A stretch of DNA of 64,000 bases. Source: Pseudomonas berkeleyensis. GTDB taxonomy: Bacteria > Pseudomonadota > Gammaproteobacteria > Pseudomonadales > Pseudomonadaceae. This document shows positions 20,789 through 29,689 of this stretch, in pieces (the stretch's first letter is position 1; the number at the start of each line of letters is the position of its first letter). A program made the translations under genes and the position numbers. The DNA is taken from assembly GCF_014109765.1 (NCBI RefSeq), contig NZ_CP059139.1, forward strand, positions 186,001 through 250,000. Direction: 5' to 3'. Under the pieces are notes generated by a model. The model made no database searches and had not been told where the DNA came from. It was given only the letters and a program-made list of their open reading frames with translations.

Positions 20789-22084
20789 ATGGCTATCGAT
20801 TCAGATTACGTTCAAAGCATGGCGACCCAACTGGCCCAGTACGAAGTGCAGGGCCAGTTGGCCAAGGCCAATCGCAACCAGGCTGCCTACAAGTCGCAGC
20901 TGGGGGCGCTGACTGCGCTCGATACCGCCCTGAAGACTTTCAAGACGGCTGCCAGCGGGCTCAAGCTCGCCGGTAGCAGCATGCTGGTCAACAGCGCCAC
21001 CTTCAGCCAGGAGGGCTATGCCAGCGCCGCGGTTGGCAGCAAGGCGGTACCCGGCAGTTACGATTTCTTCGTTCAGCAACTGGCCAGCAAGAGCCAACTT
21101 GCCCTGCAAGGGTTGCAGGGAAGTGACCTGGGCAGTGGCAGCCTGACCATCGGCCAGGGCAGCGACTCCTTCAATGTCGACCTGGGCGCGGTGAGCACCC
21201 TCGACGAGTTGGCCGCGGCGATCAACGGGGCCAGCGACAACAAGGGCGTCAAGGCGACCCTGGTGCGCAGCAATGGCCAGGTCAACCTGGTGCTGACCAG
21301 CGAGAAGACTGGCGCCGATCAGGCCATCAGTCTGACGGCCAGCGGCAATACCGCCTTCGAGAGTGCTGTCGCCGGACGCCAGGAATTGTCCGTGGCGCGC
21401 GACGCCATCGTGCGTCTGGGCGGTGAGAACGGCATCGAGCTGACTAGTAGCAGCAACACCTTCGACAACGTCATTGACGGCGTCAGCCTGACCTTCAACA
21501 AGGCCCACAAGAGCGGCGACGCCCCGGTCACCATCGACATCGGCCAGGATCAGAAAGCCACCAAGGAGAAAGCGCAGACCTTCGTCAGCGCCTTCAACGC
21601 GCTGATGACCAGCTTCGACTCGCTTACCGCCAGTGGTGGCGAGAGTGGCACGCGTGGCGTATTGGCTGGCGATGCCAGCGTGCGGGCCATCGAGAGCATG
21701 CTCAATCAGCTGGTGCGTACCTCGTTCGGCGGGGTGAGCCTGACCGAGTTCGGCATCGTCGCCGACCGCAACGGCAAGCTGACCATCGACAACGCCCGTT
21801 TCGAGAAAGCCGTGGCGGCCAACCCGGAAGGCTTCGAGAAGCTGTTCACCGACAAGGGCAACCTGCTCGACACCCTGGACAAGAACCTGGCGGTCTACAC
21901 CAGCAGCGCCGGTGGCCTGCTGACCAACCGCAAGGACACCCTCAACAGTCAGCTGCGTCGTGTCGACCAACAGTTCGACACCATCCAGAAGCAATACGAC
22001 TCCTACTACAGCCGCTATCTCCGTCAGTACACCGGTCTCATGCAGACCATGGCGGCGATGGAGCAGACCTACGGAATGTTCTGA
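20789..22084 (+). CDS. fliD: Flagellar filament cap FliD (LafB-type)
   Basis: A 431-aa filament-cap protein that promotes flagellin assembly at the tip. FliD_N is about 8-105 and FliD_C about 200-420. A hook-IN motif lies at about 125-175 (STLDELAAAINGASD) and a C-terminal coiled coil at about 385-425. It is the first gene behind a sigma54 promoter and leads the order fliD-fliS-fliT-like-fliK-fliL-fliA-motA-motB. That order matches lateral (LafBCDEFSTU/Flag-2) loci and not the Pseudomonas polar fliC-fliD-fliS-fleQ locus. Confidence 0.92.
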   Translation: MAIDSDYVQSMATQLAQYEVQGQLAKANRNQAAYKSQLGALTALDTALKTFKTAASGLKLAGSSMLVNSATFSQEGYASAAVGSKAVPGSYDFFVQQLASKSQLALQGLQGSDLGSGSLTIGQGSDSFNVDLGAVSTLDELAAAINGASDNKGVKATLVRSNGQVNLVLTSEKTGADQAISLTASGNTAFESAVAGRQELSVARDAIVRLGGENGIELTSSSNTFDNVIDGVSLTFNKAHKSGDAPVTIDIGQDQKATKEKAQTFVSAFNALMTSFDSLTASGGESGTRGVLAGDASVRAIESMLNQLVRTSFGGVSLTEFGIVADRNGKLTIDNARFEKAVAANPEGFEKLFTDKGNLLDTLDKNLAVYTSSAGGLLTNRKDTLNSQLRRVDQQFDTIQKQYDSYYSRYLRQYTGLMQTMAAMEQTYGMF

Positions 22085-22482
22085 TGAGTGCCTACAACCT
22101 CAACGAAAGTTACGACAGTTACCGCACCGTGGATCTCGAGGCGCGCGCCGCTGCCGCCTCGCCCTACGAACTGGTGCTGGTGCTGTTCGATGGTCTGCTC
22201 GACGAGCTGGCGCGTGCCCGTGGCCACATCGAGGCCAAGCGCTACCAGCAGAAGGGCCAATCGCTGGAGAAGTGCCTGAACATCCTCAATGGCCTCAATG
22301 GCGCCCTCGACTACGAGAACGGTGGCGAGCTGGTGCAGGGCCTGGCGCGGCTTTACGACTACTGCATCTACCGCCTCTCCGACGTCAGCGTCAGCCTGTC
22401 GCTGGAAGGCCTGGACGAAGTGGTGGGCCTGCTTGGCGTACTGCGCGAAGGCTGGGAAGGCGTGAATGCAACGCGCAAGTGA
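22084..22482 (+). CDS. fliS: Flagellin export chaperone FliS (LafC-type)
   Basis: A 132-aa helical chaperone that binds the flagellin C-terminus in the cytoplasm. Family features include the YDSYRTVDLEARAAAASPYELVLVLFDG start and the helix IEAKRYQQKGQSLEKCLNIL. The ATG overlaps the fliD stop (TGATG), so it is coupled to the cap gene. Confidence 0.92.
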   Translation: MSAYNLNESYDSYRTVDLEARAAAASPYELVLVLFDGLLDELARARGHIEAKRYQQKGQSLEKCLNILNGLNGALDYENGGELVQGLARLYDYCIYRLSDVSVSLSLEGLDEVVGLLGVLREGWEGVNATRK

Positions 22483-22783
22483 ACTGCGCGCCCTGCAGCA
22501 GCTGCATGGCCAGTTGGCCGAAGCGCTGGAGCAGGGCGACTGGGCGCGCATCGGCGAGATCGACTCGGTGATCCGTTCGTGCCTGCAACTGCTGGCCGGG
22601 CTGCCTCGCCTCAGCGATGAGGTGCGCGAGGCCAAGCGGCGTCTGCAGCAGTTGCACGGGCAGGCGCGCATCGCCTGTGCCGAGGAGTGCGAGCGGCTGC
22701 GCCGTCTGCTGTTGACGCATCTGGAATATGCCGAAGGTCGCAGCGCCTATATGCGCGTCGACCTGTACCAGGGTGGGAGATAA
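22466..22783 (+). CDS. Small helical FliT-like protein (LafD position)
   Basis: A 105-aa, wholly helical, charged protein starting inside the end of fliS (17-base overlap). Length, helicity and place right after fliS fit a FliT/LafD-type chaperone, but sequence similarity to FliT is too weak to claim by eye. It ends 3 bases before fliK. Confidence 0.65.
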   Translation: MQRASELRALQQLHGQLAEALEQGDWARIGEIDSVIRSCLQLLAGLPRLSDEVREAKRRLQQLHGQARIACAEECERLRRLLLTHLEYAEGRSAYMRVDLYQGGR

Positions 22784-22786
22784 AGG

Positions 22787-23869
22787 ATGCTGCAAGCGAT
22801 CAATCCGAACGCACAGGCCAGCCTGACGGGTTCCGGCACCGAAGCCTTGCCGGCCGGCTTCGCCCAGGCGCAGGGCGCCGAGGGCGACACGCCGGCGTTC
22901 GAGCTGCAACTGGCGCTGCGCGGTTTTGCCGCCGCCGAGGCGCAACAGCCGTTGCCGCAGAGCAGCACACCGGTTCAGGTAACCGTCACCGAGGCGGACG
23001 CCGAGCAGTGGCTGGCCAGCGTGCTGGGCCAGCAGGCCGTGCGTGTCGAGGCGCGCGAGGTTGCTGCGCAGCAGGAGGAGCAGGAGCCGCTTGATGAGCA
23101 GGGTGAGGCCATCGTCTTGCCTGAGCACGCCGAGCTGGTGTTGGCACCGCCGGTCGTGACCCCGCCAGCGGCCGGCAACAGCTCGCCAGCACTGGATGCG
23201 GAGTTGCCAGCTGCCTCGCGCCAGATGTCATCAGTGGCCGCTCTGCAGAACGCTTCCCTGAGCCTGCCGATGGAGCCGGAACGCGCTGCGTCGACGCAGG
23301 TTCTGCCAACCCTCGATGTGCCTGAAGCCACGCTTCTCGAGCGTCTGCCGGCAAGCGCTGCCGAGGGCGACAAGGTTGCGCCTGCCACGTCCGCCAGCCC
23401 GCAGACGGCAACGCAGCCGCTTGCCGCCGAGCGCCCCCTCAAGCTGCATGCGCCGCAGGCGCAGTGGGGCGAGCAGATGTTGCAGAGCCTGCGCGAGCAC
23501 GTCGACCTGCAGATCAATCAACGTATCCAGAACGCCACGATCCGTCTCGATCCCCCTGAGCTGGGCAGCCTGGAAATCTACCTGAGCCACGAGTCCGGCC
23601 GTCTCAGCGTGCAGTTGTCGGCAGCCAACGCCGATGTCGTGCGCCTGCTGCAACAGACCAGCGAGCGCCTGCGCCAGGAGCTGGTCGGGCAGAACTTCGT
23701 GCAGGTCAACGTGCAGGTTTCCGCCGATGCGCAGGGCGGCCGCCAGCAGGGGCAGGCGCAGCATCAGGCCTGGCTCGGCGAGGAGCCGGTACGGGCCGCG
23801 CATATCAATGGGGCCGATGACGGTCGCCACAACCCGGATTCGATCAGCGACGTGCTGGTCACCGTCTAA
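22787..23869 (+). CDS. fliK: Flagellar hook-length control protein FliK (LafE-type)
   Basis: A 360-aa protein with a long low-complexity Ala/Gln/Glu-rich N-terminal half that acts as the ruler. The conserved C-terminal Flg_hook domain (about 225-310) contains the hallmark IRLDPPELGSLEIYL and VRLLQQTSERLRQEL. It sets hook length and switches export from rod/hook to filament proteins. The ATG at 22787 follows a GGTGGGAGATAAAGG ribosome binding site. Confidence 0.9.
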   Translation: MLQAINPNAQASLTGSGTEALPAGFAQAQGAEGDTPAFELQLALRGFAAAEAQQPLPQSSTPVQVTVTEADAEQWLASVLGQQAVRVEAREVAAQQEEQEPLDEQGEAIVLPEHAELVLAPPVVTPPAAGNSSPALDAELPAASRQMSSVAALQNASLSLPMEPERAASTQVLPTLDVPEATLLERLPASAAEGDKVAPATSASPQTATQPLAAERPLKLHAPQAQWGEQMLQSLREHVDLQINQRIQNATIRLDPPELGSLEIYLSHESGRLSVQLSAANADVVRLLQQTSERLRQELVGQNFVQVNVQVSADAQGGRQQGQAQHQAWLGEEPVRAAHINGADDGRHNPDSISDVLVTV

Positions 23870-23895
23870 CCCTTGCGAGTGAATCGAGAAGCCTC

Positions 23896-24366
23896 ATGAC
23901 AATGCCGCGGATCATCCTGCTACTGCTTATCTTCAACACCCTGGTGGTGATCGGCAGCTCCGTCTTCAACTACGCCACGATGCGCTCGATGCAATCGGGA
24001 CAGCCGCTGTTCGGCCTGTCCAGCACCGGCGAGGAGGAGGAAGAGGCCACCAGCGAATACCGTTTCTTCCCCATCGAGAAGGTCATCGTCAGCCTCAAGG
24101 GCGACAGCCGCGAGCATTACTTCGTGCTCGATCTGGTGCTGCAGGCCGAGCTCGAAACCGATCCGAAGAAGCTCGAACAGATCGACCCGATGGTGCGCAA
24201 CTCGGTGGTCGCCCACCTGTCCGCGATGACCTTCGAGAAGCTGCGCGGCATGCCCATCCCCGAGTTGCAGAGCACGCTGGAAAGCGCGCTGTTCGATGAC
24301 TTCGCCAGCAAGAAGCTGGCGATGCCATTCGCCAACGTGCTGGTCAGCAAGCTGATCGTCCAGTAG
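23896..24366 (+). CDS. fliL: Flagellar stator-associated protein FliL (LafF-type)
   Basis: A 156-aa single-pass membrane protein. The helix is at about 4-24, a Glu-rich linker follows (GEEEEEAT), and then a periplasmic FliL domain with the typical YRFFPIEKVIVSL start and IRN-like VRNSVVAHLS helix. It supports stator assembly around the motor. The gene lies between fliK and fliA, as in lateral flagellar loci. Confidence 0.9.
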   Translation: MTMPRIILLLLIFNTLVVIGSSVFNYATMRSMQSGQPLFGLSSTGEEEEEATSEYRFFPIEKVIVSLKGDSREHYFVLDLVLQAELETDPKKLEQIDPMVRNSVVAHLSAMTFEKLRGMPIPELQSTLESALFDDFASKKLAMPFANVLVSKLIVQ

Positions 24367-24382
24367 AGAGCAGACCCTGCCC

Positions 24383-25117
24383 ATGAACGCCACCTGCGCC
24401 ATCGACTACCGCTACGCCGCCGAACAGGGCGGAGCCGCGCTGTTCGCTCCCGGAGCCGAGCAGAAGTGGCTGTTGCAGTACCTGCCGCTGGTCAAGCGCA
24501 TCGTCAGCCAGCTGGCGTTGCAGGCCAATCAGGTGCTCGACCGCGAGGACATGGAGCAGATCGGCCTGATGGGCCTGCTCGACAGCCTGCGCCGCTACGG
24601 CACGCCGGACGAGCAGTTCGGTCGTTTCGCCGCGCTGCGGGTACGTGGCGCCATCCTCGACGAGCTGCGCCGCCAGGACTGGCGTCCGCGCCAGGTGCGT
24701 CAGCAGACCCACAAGATTCGCGATGCCATCCGCCAACTGGCGCGGCAACTGGGGCGCGTGCCGCAGGAGGAGGAAATCCTTCAGGCGGCCGGGATCAGCG
24801 CCAAGGATTACCAGGAGTTCCTCCAGGCCGACGCCTGCGAGGCCATCGAGAGCCTCGACGAGCTGCTGCAAAACGGTCACGAGGGCTTCGCCTGTGGCGC
24901 CAGCGGCGTCGAGGATCGCGTGCTCAAGGAGCGTCTGTTGGCGCAGGCGCTGAGCAAGCTCAGCGAGCGCGAGCGTCTGGTGCTGACCCTTTACTACCAA
25001 CACGAGCTGAGCCTCAAGGAAATCGCCCTGGTGCTGGAGCTGAGCGACGCCCGCGTCTGCCAGTTGAGCAAGCAGGCGATCGCCAAGGCCAGTCGTTACC
25101 TGAACGAGAGAGGCTAG
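24383..25117 (+). CDS. fliA: Flagellar sigma factor sigma28 FliA (LafS-type)
   Basis: A 244-aa sigma factor. Region 2 (about 35-110) has LPLVKRIVSQLALQ and DREDMEQIGLMGLLDSLRRY. Region 3 is about 125-170. Region 4 (about 190-240) has LSERERLVLTLYYQHELSLKEIA and an HTH. It should direct late genes such as the flagellin at 28575-29474. Its place inside an operon with motAB is unlike the polar Pseudomonas fliA, which sits with flhF-fleN. The anti-sigma partner FlgM is not seen in the window. Confidence 0.93.
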   Translation: MNATCAIDYRYAAEQGGAALFAPGAEQKWLLQYLPLVKRIVSQLALQANQVLDREDMEQIGLMGLLDSLRRYGTPDEQFGRFAALRVRGAILDELRRQDWRPRQVRQQTHKIRDAIRQLARQLGRVPQEEEILQAAGISAKDYQEFLQADACEAIESLDELLQNGHEGFACGASGVEDRVLKERLLAQALSKLSERERLVLTLYYQHELSLKEIALVLELSDARVCQLSKQAIAKASRYLNERG

Positions 25118-25118
25118 G

Positions 25119-25991
25119 GTGCAGAAGTTATTAGGTGCATTGATCATCGTGGCCTGCGTGCTCGGTGGCTATGTCATGGCCCATGGCGAGCTGGCCATGC
25201 TCTGGCAGCCGGCCGAGGTGATCATCATCGTCGGTGCGGGTTTTGGCGCTCTGGTCGTCGCCAACCCCAAGGACGTGCTGATCGAGATGCTTCACCAGAT
25301 CAAGGGGGTGTTCGTCTACAAGAAGCGTGGCGAGGAGTTCCAGCGCCAGCTGCTGATGCTGCTCTATGAGCTGCTGGAAATGGTCGACGTCGGTGGCCTC
25401 AAGGTGCTCGATGCGCATATCGAGGAGCCGGAACAGAGCGAGTTGTTTGCCAAGTACCCGCTGATCCGTCAGGAAAAGAACCTGATGGCGTTCATCGCCG
25501 ACAACTTCCGTCTGATGGCCATGGGCAAGATCAGCGCACATGAGCTGGAGGGCTTCCTCGAACAGGAGCTCGAAGCCATGGAGCATGTGCTGCTGCAGCC
25601 GTCGCGCTCGCTGCACAAGATCGGCGAAGCCATGCCGGGCTTCGGCATTCTCGCGGCGATCCTCGGCATCGTCATCACTATGGGCAACATCGGTGGTTCG
25701 GTGGCCGAGATCGGTGCCCACGTGGCGGCGGCGCTGGTGGGGACATTCCTCGGCATCTTCATGTGCTACTGCGTGATGGAGCCGCTTTCCAGTGCCATGG
25801 GCCAGCGCATCAAGACCGAGATGTCGGCGCTCGAATGCGTGCGCACCACCCTGGTCGCTCACGTTGCCGGCAAGCCCACGCTGCTGGCGGTGGATGCCGG
25901 GCGCAAGCTGATCGAGCAGGACGTCAAACCGGCGTTCAAGCAGCTGGAAATCTGGGTCAACCGCTACGAAGACGAAAGGGACGCGGCATGA
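25119..25991 (+). CDS. motA: Flagellar motor stator protein MotA (LafT-type)
   Basis: A 290-aa inner-membrane stator subunit with four helices (about 3-22, 28-48, 170-192 and 203-225) and a large cytoplasmic loop with the charged residues that touch FliG. The motif PGFGILAAILGIVITMG matches the family. The start is a GTG one base after the fliA stop, with GAGAGG upstream. With MotB it converts ion flow into torque. Confidence 0.92.
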   Translation: MQKLLGALIIVACVLGGYVMAHGELAMLWQPAEVIIIVGAGFGALVVANPKDVLIEMLHQIKGVFVYKKRGEEFQRQLLMLLYELLEMVDVGGLKVLDAHIEEPEQSELFAKYPLIRQEKNLMAFIADNFRLMAMGKISAHELEGFLEQELEAMEHVLLQPSRSLHKIGEAMPGFGILAAILGIVITMGNIGGSVAEIGAHVAAALVGTFLGIFMCYCVMEPLSSAMGQRIKTEMSALECVRTTLVAHVAGKPTLLAVDAGRKLIEQDVKPAFKQLEIWVNRYEDERDAA

Positions 25992-26929
25992 GACCGCGCG
26001 GCGGTGACGGCCACGAGATCATCATCAAGCGGCGTGGCAAGAAGGGCGGTCACGACGAGCATGGTGGTGCCTGGAAGGTGGCGTTCGCTGACTTCACCAT
26101 GGCCATGATGGCGCTGTTCATGGTGCTGTGGATCATCCAGCCGCAGACCCAGGAAGCCAGCCGCGCCAATGCCGACATGATGAACAATCCGCTGGTCGAT
26201 GGTGGTGCCGGTATCTTCGACGGCACCAGCCAGACGCCGCTGGACCTCGATGGCGTGCCGGTGCAGGTCAGCCCGCGTCAGGATCGCATCAACCAGGCGC
26301 GCACCCCGCAGGAAGACCCAGGCGCCACGCTGGGCGACGGTCAGCCGGGTGAGCCGCGTCGACCGCACTATGCCGAGCCGGCGCAGATGCAGGAGCTGGC
26401 CAAGCTGATGGAACAGCTGGCACTGCAACTCGATGCCGAGGCCAATATCGAGGTGCAGGTGGTGCCGCAAGGGCTGCGCATCCTGATCAAGGACGATGCC
26501 CAGCGTTTCATGTTCAGCCGTGGCAGTGCGCGTCTCGATCCGCATTTCGCCACCTTGCTGCAACGCCTGGCGGGCATTCTGGCCAAGGTCGAGAATCACC
26601 TGATCATCAGCGGCCATACCGATGCCACGCCCTATCGCGGCGTGGTCGGTGGCTACAACAACTGGAACCTGTCGGGCGACCGTGCGCTGCGTGCGCGCAA
26701 CGTGCTCGTCGAGGCCGGCCTGCCGACCGACAGCGTGCTGCAGGTCACCGCGCAGGCCGACGGCATGCCGCTGCTGCCGAATGACCGGGAGAACGGTGCC
26801 AATCGCCGTATTGAACTGCTGCTGCTGACCAGCCAGGCGGAGGGCCTGTATCGCGAGCTGTTCGGTGAGGCGCAGGCGCGGGTGGAATATCGAACCGAAG
26901 GTGCCAAGTTCAATGCGCCGGATTCGTAG
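25988..26929 (+). CDS. motB: Flagellar motor stator protein MotB (LafU-type)
   Basis: A 313-aa stator subunit. The basic N-terminus (IIIKRRGKKGG) is followed by a single helix (about 32-50) with the ion-carrying Asp35 in AFADFTMAMMALFMV. An OmpA-type peptidoglycan-binding domain covers about 165-285 (SGHTDATPY and NWNLSGDRALRARN). ATG 25988 overlaps the motA stop. The TAG stop at 26927-26929 lies inside a perfect 15-bp palindrome shared with the convergent gene. Confidence 0.92.
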   Translation: MRPRGGDGHEIIIKRRGKKGGHDEHGGAWKVAFADFTMAMMALFMVLWIIQPQTQEASRANADMMNNPLVDGGAGIFDGTSQTPLDLDGVPVQVSPRQDRINQARTPQEDPGATLGDGQPGEPRRPHYAEPAQMQELAKLMEQLALQLDAEANIEVQVVPQGLRILIKDDAQRFMFSRGSARLDPHFATLLQRLAGILAKVENHLIISGHTDATPYRGVVGGYNNWNLSGDRALRARNVLVEAGLPTDSVLQVTAQADGMPLLPNDRENGANRRIELLLLTSQAEGLYRELFGEAQARVEYRTEGAKFNAPDS

Positions 26930-26940
26930 GGCGGCCCTAC
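26926..26940. repeat. Perfect palindrome GTAGGGC-G-GCCCTAC holding both convergent stop codons
   Basis: The TAG at 26927-26929 ends motB on the plus strand. The TAG at 26939-26937 on the minus strand ends the convergent small membrane protein. It resembles a minimal GTAG-headed REP. Confidence 0.85.
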
Positions 26941-27404
26941 AAACCTTGGGCGGGGCAGTAGATCTGGCGGGTTTCCAGGGCGTAGAGGCAGCCTTCGAAA
27001 CGGGTCAGGCGAATGGTCGAGCCCTTGTGCCGGCCATAGAGCAGGTTGAACACCAGTTCGTCATCGGTCTCGCTGGCCAACCCGGTGATCTGGCCGCTTT
27101 CGACGCGCAGGCGGTAGTTGCCGAGAAAGCCGTAATCCACCACGCCCGAGGTTTCCAGAATGCTGGCGCCCTGGCGGGTCATGGCGTAGAAGCGTCCGTC
27201 GCTGACCTGCAGGCTGTGGCTGATATCCAGCACCTGGCCGTTGCTCAGCTGCACCTGGCCGCTGGATTGATAACGACCGTTGAGTTCGGCGCTGGAGAGG
27301 AAGCTCAGCCACAGCCCGAGCATGCTCAACAGCATGAGTACGGCTGCGGCCAGGACGGCCAGCAGCCAGCCCCGGCTGAGCCCGTTTTGCATGCACTGGC
27401 TCAT
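26937..27404 (-). CDS. Small single-pass membrane protein, partner of the ToxR-like regulator
   Basis: A 155-aa protein with a short cytoplasmic N-terminus, one helix (about 12-36) and a ~115-aa beta-rich extracytoplasmic domain containing two Cys near the C-terminus (EGCLYALE and IYCPAQ). The ATG at 27404 overlaps the stop of the ToxR-like regulator (ATGA), so the two are coupled. The topology and arrangement match ToxR-ToxS pairs, in which the second protein modulates the regulator's periplasmic domain. I see no sequence family. A longer upstream start exists but lies inside the regulator gene. Confidence 0.7.
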   Translation of the reverse strand: MSQCMQNGLSRGWLLAVLAAAVLMLLSMLGLWLSFLSSAELNGRYQSSGQVQLSNGQVLDISHSLQVSDGRFYAMTRQGASILETSGVVDYGFLGNYRLRVESGQITGLASETDDELVFNLLYGRHKGSTIRLTRFEGCLYALETRQIYCPAQGL

Positions 27405-28237
27405 GGCAGGCACCTGCTCAGTTGGGCGTCCGCCACCTGGTTGAGCTGGCTTTCGTGGAGCATCAGCGAACGCACCGTGCCGTTGTTCTGCAGGCACAGC
27501 AGCTCGTAGAAATCACCGCGCAGGCTGAGTACCAGGTTGGCCGGCTTGTCGGCCAGCGCTGTCAGGCGGCTGGTCAGGCCGTGTGTTTGCAGGATCAGCT
27601 GTTGCAGTCGTTGCGGCTGCTGGTCGATGTAGCGCACGTTGAGCGTGCCCAGGTTCATCTCGCTGCTGTGCAGGTCTTCCGGCTGGCTGATCTGGTACAG
27701 GAAGAAGAACTGCACGATGCCGATCACGCTGAACAGCGAGAGGAGGATGACCCAGGAGGCACGTTGGCGACCATGACGGCGCAGGAAGGCTGGTTGGGGA
27801 GCGCTCGACTCGACCTGCTCGGTCACGTCATCGATGTCGTCGATGCTCGCCGGGTAGACCAGGTGGTTGGGGTTGAGAAGGTAGCCGCGGCGGGGCAGGG
27901 TCTGGATGATCTCGCGGTTCTTCTCGTCTCCGAGCACCTGGCGCAAGGTGTAGATCTGCTGATTCAGACTGCCCTGGCCGACGACCCGATCAGCCCAGGC
28001 ATGGCTCATCAGTTCCTCCCGCGACACCACCTCGCCGGGTTTCTGCAGCAGTCGTTCGAGCAGACGGCTGCCGGAGTAGCCGAGGTCGATCTTCTCCTCG
28101 ATACCGTTCTTCACCAGCGTGAGTTGATACAGCGCCGGATAGAAGTGCGCATAGCAGTCGCTGCGCCCGGTCTTGATGACCGGACAGGCGTTGCTGCTTC
28201 CCGACTCGGCGGGCGGCATATCGGGGCTGGAGTTCAT
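27401..28237 (-). CDS. ToxR/CadC-like membrane-anchored transcriptional regulator (LafZ-like)
   Basis: A 278-aa protein. The OmpR-type winged helix at about 35-125 has the typical VVSREELMSHAW, GSLNQQIYTLRQVLGD and IQTLPRRGYLL. An acidic linker leads to a helix at 161-182 and then a ~95-aa periplasmic domain with two Cys. DNA-binding regulators of this type sense periplasmic cues from the membrane. Its position between the flagellin and motB suits the transmembrane regulator LafZ reported in the Flag-2/lateral clusters. An AAGGATCGC ribosome binding site precedes the ATG. Confidence 0.82.
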   Translation of the reverse strand: MNSSPDMPPAESGSSNACPVIKTGRSDCYAHFYPALYQLTLVKNGIEEKIDLGYSGSRLLERLLQKPGEVVSREELMSHAWADRVVGQGSLNQQIYTLRQVLGDEKNREIIQTLPRRGYLLNPNHLVYPASIDDIDDVTEQVESSAPQPAFLRRHGRQRASWVILLSLFSVIGIVQFFFLYQISQPEDLHSSEMNLGTLNVRYIDQQPQRLQQLILQTHGLTSRLTALADKPANLVLSLRGDFYELLCLQNNGTVRSLMLHESQLNQVADAQLSRCLP

Positions 28238-28574
28238 GCGATCCTTGAAACGAACGGTATTCCCGTGGGGAACATTCCGGGGCGATAAGTGGTCGGCATT
28301 CTGGCGCCAGGGAAATTCAGTGGCAAGTCTTGTGCCAGCGGAGCGCGGCTCTCGTCACGATGCCGAATGTGCTATCGGCTGATACTTGCCGTTCTGTATG
28401 GCACTTTGACGAGTGCAGTGAGTATCAGCGTAGCCGCCCGATCATGGGTGGTGAATATGACGGTTGATCAGCGGTTCGATGCAGGGAGGGGTGGCCGAGC
28501 GGCCATGCAAAACGCCCCGCAGAGGCGGGACGTTGAGGGGGTGGCGCAATCCATTGCGCCTGGATGACGCGGGA
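28238..28574. other. Gap between flagellin and the ToxR-like regulator
   Basis: 337 bases without a credible gene. It contains the flagellin terminator at 28508-28534 and presumably the regulator promoter. I see no clear sigma54 or sigma28 element. Confidence 0.6.
28508..28534 (-). terminator. Terminator of the flagellin gene
   Basis: On the minus strand AACGTCCCGC-CTCT-GCGGGGCGTT followed by TTGC: a 10-bp stem with one mismatch. Confidence 0.75.
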
Positions 28575-29474
28575 TCAGCCCAGCAGGGACATGACCATGC
28601 CCGGCATCTGGCCGGCTTGCTTGAGCATGGAGATGCCCGACTGCATCAGCATGGAGTTCTTGCTCATGTTGGCGCTTTCCTTGGCGAAGTCGGCATCCAT
28701 GATGCGACCTTTGGCCATGTCGGTGTTGTCCTTCATGTTGTTCAGGTTGTTGGCGGTGTGGTTCAGGCGGTTGATGTTTGCACCGAACTGGGCACGCAGT
28801 TCGCCGATGCTGTCCAGCGCGTCGCTCAGGGTGTCGATCATGCCGTTGGCCGCGCTACCGTCGGCGCCAGCGATCTCGGTACCCGGCGTGGTGCTGTCCG
28901 GAGTGGCGTACTGGGCGGACAGGCCGTCCAGGGCGGTGGCCAGGTCACCCAGCGGGGTGCTGACGTCCAGGGTCAGGGTTTCAGCGGCGCTGGCGCCGAT
29001 CTGGAAGTCCATGGCTGCGCCGAATTTGCCAGCGGAACCGTCGGTGGTGGTGCCGTCGCTGAACAGGTTCTCGCCAGCGTACTTGGTGTTCTTGATGATA
29101 TTGCCCAGTTCCTGACCCAGTTGGTCGTATTCGGACTGCAGCGCGTCGCGGTCTTTCTCGCTGGCAGTGGCGTTGGCGGCCTGGGTAGCCAGATCCTTCA
29201 TGCGCTGGACGATGTCGGTCATCTCGGTCAGCGCGCCTTCGGCGGTCTGCAGCAGGGAGATGGAATCACCGGTGTTGCGGATGGCTACGTCCATACCACG
29301 CGATTGAGCGTTCAGACGGGTAGCGATCTGCAGGCCAGCGGCGTCGTCGGCAGCGGAGTTGATGCGGAAGCCAGTGCCCAGGCGCTGCTGGTTGGTGCCC
29401 AGCGCGTTGTTGGTCTTGGACAGGTTGGTCTGAGTGATCAGCGAGGAGTAGTTGGTATGAATCGACAGAGCCAT
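28575..29474 (-). CDS. fliC: Flagellin (LafA-type lateral flagellin)
   Basis: A 299-aa filament protein with conserved D0/D1 ends: MALSIHTNYSSLITQTNLSK, LGTGFRINSAADDAAGL and NTGDSISLLQTAEGAL at the start, and ANINRLNHTANNLNNM with SMLMQSGISMLKQA at the end. The variable central part is short (about 140-215). Lateral flagellins are typically about 280-310 aa, shorter than Pseudomonas polar FliC. GGAATACCACC precedes the ATG. It stands alone between a terminator and a gap with no clear sigma28 match. Confidence 0.93.
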   Translation of the reverse strand: MALSIHTNYSSLITQTNLSKTNNALGTNQQRLGTGFRINSAADDAAGLQIATRLNAQSRGMDVAIRNTGDSISLLQTAEGALTEMTDIVQRMKDLATQAANATASEKDRDALQSEYDQLGQELGNIIKNTKYAGENLFSDGTTTDGSAGKFGAAMDFQIGASAAETLTLDVSTPLGDLATALDGLSAQYATPDSTTPGTEIAGADGSAANGMIDTLSDALDSIGELRAQFGANINRLNHTANNLNNMKDNTDMAKGRIMDADFAKESANMSKNSMLMQSGISMLKQAGQMPGMVMSLLG

Positions 29475-29689
29475 GGTGGTATTCCTTCAGTTGAGTGAAG
29501 CTGGCTGTGATTGCCTGCTGTAAGTGAAGGGCGACCGGCTTCTGGCGCTGATTAAATGGCGTTGGCAGAATTTTTTGCTGCAGCTGCGGCGATGGCACGA
29601 ACTGCCGTGCGTAGGGGCGCTGTGTGCACCGGCTGTGGTACTGGCGACTCCTGATGCGCGCGGCGTACCCCACGGGCGTCGTGCCAAAC

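Noticed and set aside
28289..29498. Plus-strand frames over and before the flagellin gene
   Set aside because: The long one is antisense to a clear flagellin; the short one spans the flagellin terminator.
29475..29600. Sigma28 promoter for the flagellin
   Set aside because: On the minus strand GCCGGTCG matches only 5 of 8 bases of GCCGATAA, and no TAAA lies at the proper distance, so I do not call it.
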